DNA from: Theristus sp. LFF4_11
Lineage: Eukaryota > Nematoda > Chromadorea > Monhysterida > Xyalidae
Length of the DNA: 64,000 bases
Direction: 5' to 3'
Assembly (NCBI GenBank): GCA_030248135.1
Contig: JASANC010004681.1
Coordinates: 186,001 to 250,000 of the forward strand
Part shown: one piece after another, positions 48,739-61,759 of the stretch
Layout of the letters: every line of letters begins with the position of its first letter
Numbering within the stretch: position 1 is the first letter of the stretch
The notes under the pieces: generated by a model
The model's database searches: none
Seen by the model: only the letters and a program-made list of their open reading frames with translations
What the model was told of the DNA's origin: nothing
Position numbers and translations under genes: made by a program

Positions 48739-49336
48739 CGTGCCCACCATAATAAGTGGACGCACGCATGTGCACGCAGCTTTTCATGTGTTGAACATAG
48801 GCACAGATCCCGCCCCCTCAGAAAATTTTCTGTGTGCTGCTTGCGGCCGTTTGCGTGCACCGCAGTTCGCCCAAGCCACCATTTTTGTTGAAAAACACGA
48901 ATGGAACCAAGAAATGGGGCACCGGAAACATTTTTATGTGCTGTTTGTAGTATGTTGATTTCATTTTTGTGAAAAAATTTGATCACTAAAACAAAAGTCA
49001 TCATAAATTTGTGTTTTGTCGTTTTTCACACTGTTTTTTATTGCGAGCCCACCGATGTTGATTAAAGCAACACCCAACAATAAACGACACATCAACGTGT
49101 TCCCGCTACTCTGCTGAGTTGATTGAGTCATGGCTTATTAAAATTGGCTAAGGGAATCGTGAGCTGGGCGACATTTTCATTTTGATACTGCACGCAAACG
49201 CACGCAACCGAACGCAGGCATTTTGAGGGGGTGCAAGCATACTTTACGTGTTGAAATGGTGCGACTGCGTGCGTGCACTTAGGTGCACCTGCGTGCGCAC
49301 AATTGCACGCGTGCGTCCACTTATTATGGTGGGCAC
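48739..49336. mobile_element. TIR element GTGCCCACCATAATAAGTGG
   Basis: Left end GTGCCCACCATAATAAGTGG, continuing ACGCACGC; right end is the exact inverse, CCACTTATTATGGTGGGCAC. Arms of about 40 bp plus further GTGCACGC-rich imperfect pairing. About 600 bp with no long ORF. Confidence 0.85.
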
Positions 49337-49339
49337 TGA

Positions 49340-51300
49340 AGTATCAGCTAAGGCGTGGATCGAAACTCAGACTCGTGTGGTGCCCGCATTTCGACTTCAA
49401 TTTTAACCAACCAGCTCGGCTGGAGCCGCACTTCAAACGCACTTTTTGAAAAACAACATTTTTGAAATAAAAATTTGGATTTGAGCAAGAAATAGCATCA
49501 ACATGTGGAATCTGAGACCATTAGGGCCCATTGATGATTCTGAGAAAACATGATTGAAAAAAGACAACACCTTTCGTGTGAACTGTGAAACGTAAAAAAC
49601 TGTACACAGTTGAGCAAACTAAAAACCTAAAGAAGCAAACTGAAACTACACCAACTAAAACCACAGGTACTGAGAATTCGATTGAATCGCATCAAAACGT
49701 GACACTGAAAACAAGCGTAAACATGAGAAAACATTGTACTTTAATAAACCTGTCGCACGAATTACACACACCAAAACAACTCCAAAAGCTCTTGTCACAA
49801 TAGCTAGAATCTTAGTTACCGTAATCACTTTCTGCCAGCTTTTTGTTAAGTATTTTTCTGATTGAGAAAACTGACAAAAGCTCTGAACGCTTTCGTTGCG
49901 ATGTTAAAAAATTCGATGCCTACATAATATCAAGTCAGCAACGGAGGCTGATTTAAAGAAAGTTCGGGTCAAGACCCGTTACGCTACCGTCACCTGTGAC
50001 CAGAATACACTTGTTTTGAAAATGGTTCATTCAAAAACACGTAACGTACAGCTTTCAAATAAATTCAACCATGATACAGCAACAGCCCACGCGAATGTGC
50101 CAGGCGTTTGTACAACAGATATCTATGAACGGGATTGTTGTATACAATACAAACTGTATACAATTTTTTTGAAACCACCGATTTCTTAGCAAACCATTAT
50201 TCATTGTAGTGGGTGGGAAGTGGATCATAAAACGTACAACTAATAGCAAATTAGATGAACGTACAAAAATATACGATTGTGCGGTTGAACAGACGAGTGT
50301 TGGCGTCTCTGTGATGCAGCCAATCAACGTGCAACTTTTGAATTTTTCCCTGTCGTAACGTTTGTCAAAATGGGTTCGGGCGATAATAGTCATCTTTTTT
50401 AACCGAATCAAAAACCAACGACGACGACTGACGAATATTCCGATTGCTTTTTAACGATCGTCCACGTCGTTATTAGTAATCCTGCTCAGCACGACAGAAA
50501 TTCGTGCACACTAAATTTATCCGGCACGTCACGTCACGTCTCATTGGAGCAATCCAGCAGTCCAGCACGTCACGTTATCTTTAGCACACGTGGTCGTTCA
50601 TGCAAGCATTCATATGTGCCGGATATGGTATACGTCGTGCATGAATTGGCCTTAAGACATCTGGCTCCTGTGCTTAGTCAACCGACCGATGTTGCCAATG
50701 GGCCAATGGACCACCAGAAAACACCAGAATTCGTTCCTTTCGTGCAACTGAAGGAAAACAAATTATGAGATCTTGCATCGCATCAGATTTCACGGTTTTC
50801 AAATGTCTCTGGCGTAATCACTTTTCACATTTTTTACTTTTTTCAAGTGAAAAATTCAGTTTGTAGTGCATAAATCAAACGCAGGAAGTCAAACCCACTC
50901 AAAACCCGTTCAGAAGGCGGCCGTGAAGTGAAACATCCATTATGTGCATAGAAAAAATTGAATTATGCCCGAAAAAAATGTTTGACAGACACCGCTGTTC
51001 CGAAAAACGTGACATGAATACACAGATGTCGTGTCCAGAAATCTGATGTCTGACATCAGAGTTGGAAATCTACTGGCAGCTAATACATGTGCATGAAAGT
51101 GGATTTCGCACGAATTACATTATTCATATTCATAGGACATGTGTGCAAAAAACGTTTTTCGTCATGTGTGCTGCCAGCGAATCTAGCTAATTTTTTCTCA
51201 TGTAAGCTGGTGACGAAACACGACTTCCCCGGCTGAGATTTTATTCGTGTCGTAGATGAAAAAGTTGGTTCGTTTTGTTCCCACTGAAAGTTTTCATTGT
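49340..51300. other. Intergenic, no gene recognised
   Basis: AT-rich. A copy of the CACGTCACGTCACGTC palindromic repeat lies at about 50521-50655 (compare 24717-24837). Open frames up to 118 codons have no recognisable domain. Confidence 0.5.
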
Positions 51301-51317
51301 TGCCGAAAACAAAGAAT

Positions 51318-51417
51318 GTGGGGGTCTTATAAGTGGGAGGAACCTTATATGCAAGACTTTACGGTTCTTTACGTAAAGTCTTGCATATAAGGTTCCTCCC
51401 ACTTATAAGACCCCCAC
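51318..51417. mobile_element. Near-perfect 46-bp-arm palindrome
   Basis: GTGGGGGTCTTATAAGTGGG...GACTTTACGG is followed after about 7 bp by its perfect inverse. Related TTTATAAGACC and CCTTATATGAAGACTTTACG words recur at 51490-51640, so this is one end of a larger decayed repeat. It would form a strong cruciform or hairpin RNA. Confidence 0.85.
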
Positions 51418-51744
51418 GCAAAAGTGGGCGGAGTGTCACACGGCGGGAAACCAAAAAATTCAAATTTTTGACTTGTTCGAAAACCCACCCCGTTTATAAG
51501 ACCCGGACTTCCTAATCTTCTCTTTATAAGACCTCCTCCTCCCGCTTATAAGGCTGTCACACAAAATTCCACTTTTTTCAGCAATTTTTGATTTTCAAAT
51601 TTATATAACGAGACCTTATATGAAGACTTTACGGTACTATGCTGGACTGATTGATTACTCATTTTTAGTGCACACATTGCTTTCATGTTTCGCATATCTC
51701 ACAGTTCCTTCAGTTTTTAAACTGTAATTTTGTTTTTAATTGTA

Positions 51745-51925
51745 TTGTGGGTTCATTCAAACGTGTCCAGACTGAAATGACGTCATTTGTTTTAAAAACT
51801 CCCGTTTGTCAAAGTACAAACCAAAATTTCAGTTTTGTGTGACTGATTTGACATTCACCATTTGTTTATGAGAAGAAATTGGCCTAAACGGAAAGTCTGG
51901 CTTGCTGTGAACGACAGGCGTATGT
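51745..51925. repeat. Dispersed repeat, inverse of 42659-42980
   Basis: Contains AAATGACGTCATTTG, CGTTTGTCAAAGTACAAACC and CACCATTTGTTTATGAG, matching the inverse strand of the other copy. A further fragment, GACGTCATTTGTTTAAAAAAC, is at 53678. Confidence 0.5.
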
Positions 51926-51939
51926 CGCGACAACGACAT

Positions 51940-52105
51940 ATCCAAGAGCGGCTGTTACATACCCAAAAGCAAACCTTACATCCAAGAGCAAGTTTTGCAT
52001 ATCCAACAGCGGCTCTTACATGTCCAACAGCGGCTCTTACATGTCCAACAGCGGCTCTTACATATCCAGGAGCGACTCTTACATATCCTGGACACCTAAG
52101 AGCCG
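51940..52105 (+). repeat. 21-bp tandem repeat, about 7-8 units
   Basis: Unit ACATGTCCAACAGCGGCTCTT with variants (ATATCCAAGAGC, ATATCCAGGAGCGACTCTT). The centre has three nearly identical units. The open frame through it simply reads the repeat. Confidence 0.85.
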
Positions 52106-52109
52106 TCCA

Positions 52110-55100
52110 AAATTTTTGTGCGTGAGTGTGTTTGTCAATTTCTCATACGCTCAGAATGTCGCAGCATTTGGTTTCACAGATTTTGACGAGTATTTTAACA
52201 CGCATCCAGAAAAAGCCGTGGACAAATTGTATTCTGTGGTGCGTAAAAATTAGCGACCAATTCAAAGCAGATTTGTGGGTTGTAGCAACAGCGGGAATAA
52301 GACGCAAATGTAATGTAGGCCACGAGTTTAGTCATATATCTTTAGCAAATTTTTGTCAGAAATTCCGGGCAGTGCCGTGTGTCAATCAATGTTGCAGATC
52401 TGTATCTGCAGTCAAAATACTGTATACTCGTGTTTCTTTTTAAATTTATGCATCAGCTGTGCGACGAAGTCTGGAAGACTACTCATGTTGCGGTGAAAAA
52501 AAGCTTATAGAAACGCTTCGCTTCGACCGGGCGAGAAAGATTTCGGTGTTGATTTTAGTTTCAGCATTTTCACAGTTTCAAGTTTTCATAGTTTTAAAAG
52601 TGTTTGCAACTCCGATGAACTTTTGCACGCATGAAGATCGGTTGCTTATTGCCGTTGACACCTTGCATTGGTGTTTTCTTTTGTCATTTTGCAAGTTTTT
52701 CATTTCTGATTGGCAGCGCAGAAAGTGTTGTTCTGGAATACAAATTCCGAAAAAATGAGTTCCGCAACAAATGTAACGTCGCGTCGCTCTCAAGCTGTAG
52801 CTTGCAGATGATGCACTTCAAAAAGCCTCAAGCTCCTGTTGCTGGCCTCACATTTCAATCAATGTGTCTACTACATACAAATCGTCCTGTTTACTAAAGA
52901 GAGTCAGAAATGTCGAAATGTCACATGTATACGTACATATGTATGTACAGTGGCATACTTGCAAATATGAGAAAACTCAATTTTAAACCGCGTGCAACCG
53001 AAACCAACAAGACCCATGTTAGCCGTTGTTGAGTTGTGCAGCAACTTTCTAGCAATTCTGCATGCAGTTCTGGGCACGATTTTTGATCCTCCCTCACTTT
53101 GTCAATTGTGTCGAAAGTTTTTAAAATTTGCTTTTTTTCCATCTGTCAAAATGCGTGTGTGGGCTGCCAGCGTATGCCACTCACAAATAACACACTTACA
53201 TGCGCGTTTGAAGATATCACAACGTATGTGCGACTGCCAAAACTATGAATCGAAAAAATGATTTTTATTCCACATTTATGTACTACAGTAGAAACTAGCT
53301 TTAACTTTCCGCAGCTGTTAGCTAAACCTCACAACTTTCTGCATTTTGCATATGCTTGAATATGAATAATTTTTTTAATTTGCCGTTACCTCACCCTTAC
53401 ATTACTTACATACACGTACATTCTGCTTATTGACTCCGGTTTTAACGTAGTTGCTTTGCTTTACAAAAGATATTGAAGGAAATTATTTCAGTTTGTATCC
53501 TAAATTTTGTAACGTTTCTGGTCACGTTTCTAAAATCTAATTCCCGATTGAAATTGTTCATGTCACATAGTGCCAGTATCTTGTTTTAATGCTATACTCC
53601 ACACATCTCAGGGAACACGAGAAGTTCCTCCCAGCGCTTTTGGCGAAGTTAATGGGGACGAGGCCAGACTATAACGACGTCATTTGTTTAAAAAACGGTT
53701 CATTTGTAATTTTCAAATCTTAGAAATCCAGTTTTTGACTTACCACCACCACTGAGCACCACCACCACCGCTGATAAACGCGTGTTTTCGGATAAGGTTC
53801 TGCTACAAGCATAACCGCAAAAACCACAAAAAGTTTCGTACCCGGGTTCGGAACCGAGGAACGGGTAGGAGGTGTTGATTTACAACAAAAGTGCTAAGTG
53901 GTCTGCACTGCAGCAAACGAAGCAACCCTGTCAGCATGCGCGGTCGCAAAATTTGAATGTTTGTTGAGAGTTAAAAAATATCATGGCACCATTATCACAC
54001 ACTAAAAACGCTCTACAAAAAGTGTGTGAAAACAACGTTTTTTTCAGCACGGACAGAGGATTTTTAGCATGAGAAACTCCAAACACAAATCCGTGTTTGT
54101 GTACATCAATGGAGTTTATGCAGGAAAATCATAGGAAAAGTCAGGGGATTCAGAGCAGGGTAAACAACTGGTCCAACAAATGATACCGTGTATAAGATTC
54201 CTGTTAAAGTCACGTTACCGTATTCTCACTTTTTTTATTTTCAGAATTCACCTTTTATGCAAGCAAACCTACATTGTGTCTAAGCTAATGTTGGCTGCGT
54301 CAAACTTTGAACTCCAAATCAGTGTGCTTCAATCAAAATAAACAAAATGCTTGACTGCGAAAATTTGCCCACCCGATGTTTTTTTTCCTGAATTTTTCTG
54401 CTCAAGCACAATTTTCAGTTGGCGTGGCGCTTTTTTTTATTTTTTACAGCCACGAAAAGTCGCGGAAAGATACAAAGCGGGATGCGAAGATTTTTGAGTG
54501 CATAGCTTACAGGGTGCGCAGTAGTGGATTGCGTTAAAAAGCGAAAACAACAATAGAACGTTGCCACATAAAGCTGTTCTGGCAAAATCATGTCAAATAA
54601 ACAGAGGAATAAGAAGTTTTTAGCAAAACAATTGTCACATTCTCATCTTACAAGTGAACTGAAAATAAAACGACCCAGTTCAAAATGGTGGGCACTTCAG
54701 CCACCGACTCTCGCTCCACCCTGTACAAGTGATGTATAGTAAAAAGCCTGTTTCAGCTGCGTGTCACATTCGTTCCCACCACAGATAAGTCTCAATTTAG
54801 CTTTCACGACGTATTTCAAACGGTTCTTTGATCTTCTTTTTGACATATTGGAGTAAGTCCTGCTGCTCGAAATTTTAGATTTCACCATGTACGTGCATCA
54901 TTTTAAAGCTGTATGTTTTTTCAATGAGACTTTTCGGTTAATACTGAAACTGTGTAACTATTTTTTTCTATAGAAAACAAAATTTTAGAAATTTTGTGGT
55001 AGTATAAATCAGTCACTGTTAAAAAGTGCACATTCACATTGTATGAGACAGGTTTTCGAAATTCGAATGTCTCATCTTTCACGAACGGATGTTGTTTTAT

Positions 55101-55360
55101 GTTTCTCACATAAAATCGTTGCTGTGAATGTGCTCCTAAATGTATGGTGAAATAGCAACACAACATGAAAAAGATGTTCGTCGCAAAAAAACATAAAACT
55201 GCGACATAAATTGATTGCTGATGTGTCGTAGCGGCAATAAAAACAGATATGCTTTTTCCATATCTGTGCAAGCGAACTTTTCTGATTCATTTTCAATTTT
55301 TTTGTCTTAAAAATGCGGTGTTTTCTGGACCACCCAGTGTACATATACAGTGTGTGTCGT
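52110..55360. other. Intergenic, no gene recognised
   Basis: AT-rich sequence without domain-bearing frames. (ACC)n-like triplets occur at 53740-53770. I see nothing else supportable. Confidence 0.5.
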
Positions 55361-55364
55361 TTTT

Positions 55365-55560
55365 TTCTTTTGGTTCTGCGACTCAATGCGTTTGCAGACC
55401 ACGTTCCTTCTTGGTGCGGCAATTATATAATGGCCCTAGTTATTCAACCGCATCTCAGGGATACGGCCCACTTCACCAATTTTGAATTCCCGCGTCAAGC
55501 ATAAAACTGCTCACCATCTTCCGCACCTTACTTGTTCTCATTTGGTTCGGTACATCATCG
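55365..55560. mobile_element. MITE with GACTCAATGCG ends, copy 6
   Basis: Contains GGTTCTGCGACTCAATGCGT at the left, AATTTTGAATTCCCGCGTC inside and a drifted right end. Same family as 23396, 25597, 41032 and 46429. Confidence 0.6.
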
Positions 55561-55586
55561 ACATTCTGAGCGTATTTTTTAAATTA

Positions 55587-55875
55587 CAGGGTGGGCCAAA
55601 AAAAGGTTCCATTTTCAAACTGCTGTCACTGGCTGGTGTTTTAATATTATGAGCTGAAATTTTCAGCACTGATAAAACATGTGATGCGATTTTACTGACA
55701 AAATTTTTTTTTCAATATATAATTCCTAGCGCTCACTGTGGCAGATTTTCTAAAAAGCTCGAAAAATCAACAAATTTGACTGAAATGAGTACAAGAAAAA
55801 AATTTCAGCTCATAATATTGAAACACCAGCCAGTGACAGCAGTTTGAAAATGGAACCTTTTTTTGGCCCACCCTG
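55587..55875. mobile_element. 289-bp MITE of the CAGGGTGG mariner-like family
   Basis: TA-flanked, with ends CAGGGTGGGCC and GGCCCACCCTG. Arms about 140 bp, nearly all inverted repeat, matching both ends of 12409-13521 (GGTTCCATTTTCAAACTGCT). It is the internally deleted form of that element. Confidence 0.92.
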
Positions 55876-55879
55876 TACT

Positions 55880-57540
55880 TGCGTTAAAAATTGACGTTTT
55901 GTCAACTGAATTTTTAAGTGTATGTGCCTTTAAAAAACTGCCTGATTTTCATTTCGACGGCAAAATTCTCAGCATTTTTCCAATGGTGCAATATTGTGAT
56001 TTTTGTTTACTTTGGCTCAATTTCTGTATTTTTCTCTGTCTCGACATGCGTTTTTACTTTTAGCACGAGCTAAACATTCCGTTCTGACAAAAATTGGAAA
56101 GTTGCAAGTGGAAAAGTTTAAGTGGATATATGGTAAAAGGGTTGATCTCCTTGGAACACTGAGAAAAAAGGTCGACACTTTTAGTCCAATTTTTTTGGCT
56201 CAAATGTGTTATCGTGCAAATTAAGACGATCCTAAATTTTCACGTTGTTAGTGGACACTTGGAAGTGGAACTTTTCGCAATTAATTTTAAATTATATGAC
56301 CCATTACCGGTTTCAAACTGTAGGTTTCATTGCATATGAGTATTTGGCCCCGGAACCACTGCAGTTTTCGTGTTTGTTTGTTCTAAAACAGTGAACCTTT
56401 TCTGAACCTTTGCTAGCAGACAGCTAATGTACATGTGTGCAAGCCAAAGAATACATGCGAGGCGACATGGGCTTTTCACAGAGTTTGTGGGCGCGGCAGA
56501 GAAAAGGCATTGAGAACTGTCAACAAGAGACACAGATTCAGTTTTTTTTCACTCTACAGGAAGCTGCATATGGTTTTTTTCAGTCCTCGATGGAGAGTTT
56601 TCATCACCGCCACCAGTTTTCATTTCATTTGTGCAATTCAATGTTGATTTCTATTGTTTCTGGTAACGTAAAAGATGGAGAGACTCACCTACGGTACTGT
56701 ATGTTTCTTTAAAAGAAACGTGTCATCTCTTGTAGCAGAATGCAGAGCTCGCGAAAGAAAAAAGAACGGGATGATCGGGTTGAAACGGAGGCACAGTTAG
56801 CCACGAAAATGATTTTGATTGCAACCAAACTCGATATCTCTCTGTTTCTTCTGTGCGTTTTTCGTGTGCCCCGTATTCTGTGTTTCTTCAAACGTTCAAA
56901 CAAATTAAAAAAAAGGTGTCCACGTACAGTACCCCAGTAGCGCTTCTTTGAACACCCTTTTGACGGAGGATGCTATAATTAGTCTGTTTCAAAGAAAGCA
57001 AGACATGCTGTTCGGTTACTTTTGAGTTATTTCACGATTGGTTTACTTACTCTACTTCAGTTGACGGGTAGATGTAAAAGAAAGGCAAAAAAACGAATGC
57101 AAAAACGTTTGAAGAAGTTGTTCACGACTCACGTAGCGCTTTTCAGTGGTGTTAGTTCAGCAAAAGTTGCCTGTTTCCTGAAAATGACACATTCATGAAA
57201 AGTAATCTTGATTGTCTGCTCTGCAGTGTGGCGCGTATGTGCAGCAAGACTTGCAATTTTGCCTCATCATTGCATCTGGCATTGTGTCTTTCAGAGTTTT
57301 CTGGGGACACACGCGGAAATTAAAAAAAATCCACTATACTATTGGAATTTAGTCAGAATTCTCAACTCGGGCTGTCATCAAGCCAGTCCTCCGGGGTCAT
57401 GAAATGCGTAAAATCGAAACTCACTGCGTTGCTACGTCGTGCTTTTTGCTGATTTTTGATTTCTTAAAGGCTCACACTGCCTTCCAATAGTCAAAATTCC
57501 GTGTTTCTACAATTTCAGACTAGTTTGAACCAGGCGCATG
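55880..57540. other. Intergenic upstream of the ion-channel gene
   Basis: No recognisable exon. The promoter and first exon(s) of the plus-strand channel gene should lie here or just inside, but I cannot place them from sequence alone. Confidence 0.4.
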
Positions 57541-57563
57541 TGCAATGACTATTGCAACCAGCA

Positions 57564-60500
57564 ATGCTAAAGCATTCCCAGCGTGTTATTATGCCTACAA
57601 TATCGCATCATCTCGGCTGTACCGTGGGAAACATATTGTCTATAACCGGGAGGGACGTGGGAAATGAAGCAACGAAAAACATATCATTACACAAAGATAC
57701 AACTGGCACCGTGGCAACGACATTATCGTTTTTGATAACAAAAACAAGCGTGCTAGAAACGTCAACAATCAAAACAACACACCCCGTCGGTAGGTCTGCC
57801 GTGAGAAATTCCCACGGGCTTCTTCACAAGCTTCTTTACATTCTCCTGTTGGCGATGTTGACAATTTGCCGGTGTTCGCGTGCGACAAGTCTCGAAATCT
57901 TCGGAACGTGGGAAGCTCCCACGGAGCAGGACGCAATAATGCGGAGGACAAGGCGAGAAGCGCTGCCCAGCGGGTCGTTTCGGTCAAGTTCATTTGTTGC
58001 GAACAAGAAATCGAGTATTCCTTCGAAGGTGGACCCGATCAACACCACGCCAGTCTGCCGAAACAGCACTGAAATCATGGAGATATTGCTCAATAATTAC
58101 AATAAGGTTTGCTTCCATATTCGTTTCTAAATTTTTTACTCAATTTTAGGCCACTGTGAATTGCGTCAAATGAACAGAGCTGTGAACTCATGCTCTGAGC
58201 CATGTGGTGTGGTAGGTTGGTTCTATGTATAATTTTTGTATTACTTTGATCATTTTACTGACTAGTTGGTCTGCGGTCACTGTGGTTTCGCCGAATAGGT
58301 ATGAAGCCAGCTCGCCACCGCAACAACTCCGGTCTTTTCCACTGCTGACTGCAACACGTTGAGTGAATTTGCTATATGCGCAAATATCGCAAATTAGCGC
58401 GCGATTGGATGTCTCAGTACATTTGAAAGTGCAGTGGTATATTTTCTGTAAATGTACAATTGAAACAAAAACCACGAAATGTAAAAAAGCAAATATTCCA
58501 GGTGAAAATTCCCACCGAGGACGACGGATCTCCGATCATGGTGACGATCGAGGTGTGGGTGCAGTCAATCTCGGCAATCAACGATATCACCGCCGACTTT
58601 CAGGTGGCTTTTGACGGTTTGCTGGGCGTAACTGGACGGGTGGTGGTGCCGGCGCCGGGATGTTTTATCGCTGAGCAAAAACGGGGGAAAACGCCGAAAC
58701 TAATATTATCCGCGCTCTTGTCTGAGGTGATACGGTCAGTTTATGACCCTTTCAGCTGGACATCTACATCTCGGAGGTCTGGCGTGACTCGTTGCTGACC
58801 TATTCGAGCCTGAATCCATGTCGTCAGAACATCACACTCGGCTATGTGACGCTGCGCGATCACCTATGGACGCCGAACACGTGTTTCGTCAACTCGAAGA
58901 AGGCGAAAATCCACAATTCACCGTTTCCGAACGTCTGGGTGATGCTGTACGAAAATGGCACCGTTTGGACGAACTACCGGATGACCCTGTCCGGACCGTG
59001 CTTGATGGACCTCAGTCCGTTCCCGATGGACAAGGTCGTCTGCGGGCTGATCTTTGAGAGCTTCAATTACAATACGGAGGAGGTAAAACAGTTTTACTGT
59101 GAGAATCTTGCTTTGTTGTTGAGTTTTTACTTCTCAAGTACAATTATCAAACCCTTACTTGAATCGAGCTTGAGATGAATGTTAAATAAATCGAACACCG
59201 ATTGTCATCCTGTCGTCGACGTGCGTCCGTCAACATTTTGTCAAACTCTAAATTATTGGCAATCAGCTGATTGCTTGGTGATCACGTGATCACCCACGCG
59301 TTCTGTGCAGGCATTGCTGTCGAGGCGGAGTCTGTTTGGCACACAAAATACAAATGCATCACGTGATCACCAACCAATCAACTATTAAATTAAATGCTGC
59401 TTAAAAAAACGTCACACAGGTGGCAATGAAATGGCATCACACCGTCCCATTGACGTTGTTCGAAAGCATCAAGTCGCAATGGGGCACTGGCAAAACGATC
59501 ATGGGACAACGGACGGACTTTGATTACGGCACGGCGGACTCGGTGAGACTCGCAGATTATGAGCTAATACAACTGACCGCCTACCAGAACGCCACGGTTT
59601 GTGCTTGCTTTTGAAAGTGTTTCAGTCTTTTTTCGGTAAACTTCATGCAGAAAAACATGGCATCCTGCACTGCAAACTGCACTGCATCTTTAACAAAATT
59701 ACTGAAACTGATTGACTGTATTTCTTAAAGGTGCAATGCAGGCTACAGTGTTGGAGGTTTTGCAGTGTAGGTTGCAGTGTGTTGCAGTAGAATGGATCAC
59801 ATGGTGGACAAAACCGGTTCTTCTGCGGAGGAGTATAAAATGAACATAATGGAAATGTGGAGTAGTTTTCAGCGAACCCAGAACAAGTCCAGTTGATGGT
59901 TGTCATTTTCAGCCGTACGCTGCGGGTCTTTGGGACGAGTTGACAATGCAGTTTACCTTTCGCCGCAGAGCCGGCTGGTACGTGCTGCAGGCCTATTTGC
60001 CAACCTACTTGACTATTTTCATCAGCTGGATCAGCTTCTACCTCGGTACACGAGCCATTCCTGCGCGCACAATGCTTGGGGTTGGTTGATTTGATATCCT
60101 TTTCCTATGCTGTAGTTTTAGTTTTAGTTCAAAAAAATACAGTTTAAAAAACGGCACTCATTTCAACGCAGCTCGTGTTCAGTTTACTTCAATGCAATTC
60201 ACCGCAAACTGAATGCAATTCAGTTTCATTCAAGCCAATTAAATTTTAATTCAACTAAATTCTATGCAATACAATTGAAAATTCAGTTAAATTCAATTAA
60301 GACAAGACAAAAACTCAAGCTCAAATTTTGGCCTTTTCCAGGTGAACTCATTGTTGGCACTCACGTTTCAATTCGGCAACATTATTCGCAATCTCCCGCG
60401 TGTGTCTTATGTGAAAGCAATTGGTAGGAGTCTGTTATTTTGCTACTTTCACCAAGGGCCGACATAGTACGGAAATTAAGCATCGAAGATCACAACCTTT

Positions 60501-61276
60501 TTTTCTGACATTGATAATGCCGAAAGAAGATTTCGGTTTCGCCAGACTGCACGAATTAGTGGAAAGTGACCCCGTTGATAAGGAAAATCGCGTGTCACCC
60601 GCAGTTTGAAACCGATGGTCGGCCGTGGGTTTTTCAAGCTCATCTACAAGCTGCAGGTTTACACCACCAGTGAAAGCCTCCTAAAGCCTCCCATTCTGCA
60701 GACGTCTGGATGCTCGGCTGCAGCGGTTTCGTGTTCGTCTCGTTGCTGGAGTTGGCCGTCGTCGGCTACATCACCGCTCGTGACGGCGGCACCAGAAACG
60801 AGCAACGCGACAAGGACGAGCCGGACAAGACGGCAGCGGACAGTGGCGCCAGTGCGGCAGGCAAAGCGCGCCCCACACGTCCTCCGTCGGCTCCGCCGCC
60901 GCCGCCTCCCACCGAGCACTCGCCCGGCACAACACTGGCCGAGCATGTACAGTCGCGACGCCAGCACCAACAACAATCGCATCACCAAGTGCTCAGTCCG
61001 CAGATCCGCCTGCACGCCGCCTACTCGCTGCATCGGTCACGCGGTCTAACGCTGCCGCCGCCCGTGCATAACGCGCGTCAACGCTCGCTAACGCCAACGA
61101 ACGCGCAGCAGCAGCAGCCGACGCGTCGCCGCGACATATTCGCGGGGCCGTGCTGCGGCCTGAGCTGCGAGTTCGTCGACAAGTGCAGCGCGATACTGTT
61201 CCCGACGTTCTTCTTGCTGTTCAACTTGTTCTATTGGGGCTATTACGCGTTCTGGCTGGAGGACAACGTGACGTGA
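57564..61276 (+). CDS. Cys-loop ligand-gated ion channel subunit, anion-channel type
   Basis: Pentameric receptor subunit gated by a neurotransmitter (GABA/glutamate/monoamine-type families in nematodes). Exons: about 57564-58106, 58502-58603, 58756-59082, 59420-59596, 59913-60080, 60342-60423 and 60702-61276 (TGA); phases agree. The extracellular domain has [20 protein letters not shown], then the Cys-loop: two Cys 13 apart around [13 protein letters not shown] (58999-59043). Membrane segments follow: M1 near [17 protein letters not shown]1-M2 loop AIPART with the PAR motif typical of chloride channels; M2 [10 protein letters not shown]3 [19 protein letters not shown]; a 120-residue low-complexity cytoplasmic loop (poly-Pro, His/Gln); M4 [22 protein letters not shown] signal-peptide-like segment ([19 protein letters not shown]) lies about 85 codons after the first ATG. 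The true start is therefore probably a later acceptor (possibly near 57792) joined to an unseen upstream exon. Resembles nematode GGR/LGC subunits; ligand not predictable. Confidence 0.92.
59243..59400. mobile_element. Palindromic MITE copy in a channel intron
   Basis: Left AAACTCTAAATTATTGGCAA then TCAGCTGATTGCTTGGTGA; right TCACGTGATCACCAACCAAT then CAACTATTAAATTAAAT. Outer ends are decayed. It ends about 20 bp before the acceptor of exon 59420-59596. Confidence 0.7.
60180..60310 (+). repeat. Degenerate AATTCA/CAATT repeat
   Basis: Many irregular copies of AATTCAGTT, CAATTCA and AATTCAACT. Low-complexity intron sequence of the channel gene, possibly a decayed retroelement tail. Confidence 0.5.
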
Positions 61277-61316
61277 CGCGCAGTGTGAGTTTCAGTTGTT
61301 GAATGACGGGCTTCTA

Positions 61317-61756
61317 CCGTATTACCTCTATTAACCCCCCCCAAAATTAAACCCCCCCCCAAAAAAAATAAACCCCCACCCCCTCGACAAGTTTCCAAAT
61401 AATCCCTCCCCAAAATAAACCCCCTTGGGGGTTTATTAGAAACCTGTTTGAAACACATACCTAGCGAATTCAGTGGCTGAATGCAGTGATATTGGTGAAA
61501 TTGTGCTACCAAAGGCCCCAAAGGGATGAGTTAGCGGTAATTTCATTACAAAAGGTTGTTACAAAAGGAAATCTCTGTGTAAAGTAGAAGTTTCTGCAAC
61601 TTTCTTGCCTGCCATGCAAGGTATTTTTGCCATTTTCAACAAACCCCCACCCCTAGAATTTGTTTGTAAATAAACCCCCCCAAAAAAAATAAACCCCCAC
61701 CCCCAGAAGTCGCTGAAGAAATAAACCCCCATGGGGGTTTATTAGAGGTAATACGG
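61317..61756. mobile_element. CCGTATTACC MITE, copy 3, inverted relative to the others
   Basis: TA on both sides, with ends CCGTATTACCTCTATTAACC and GGTTTATTAGAGGTAATACGG (interior in opposite orientation to copies 1-2). It starts 40 bp after the channel stop codon, so it probably sits in the 3' UTR or supplies it. Confidence 0.9.
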
Positions 61757-61759
61757 TAT

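Noticed and set aside
51940..52105. Repeat protein encoded by the 21-bp repeat
   Set aside because: A 21-bp unit stays in frame by arithmetic alone; flanking frames are unrelated and no start/splice context supports it.
60710..61276. Treating the 188-codon plus frame as a separate small protein
   Set aside because: It is the last exon of the ion channel (M3, cytoplasmic loop, M4) and joins in phase to exon 60342-60423.
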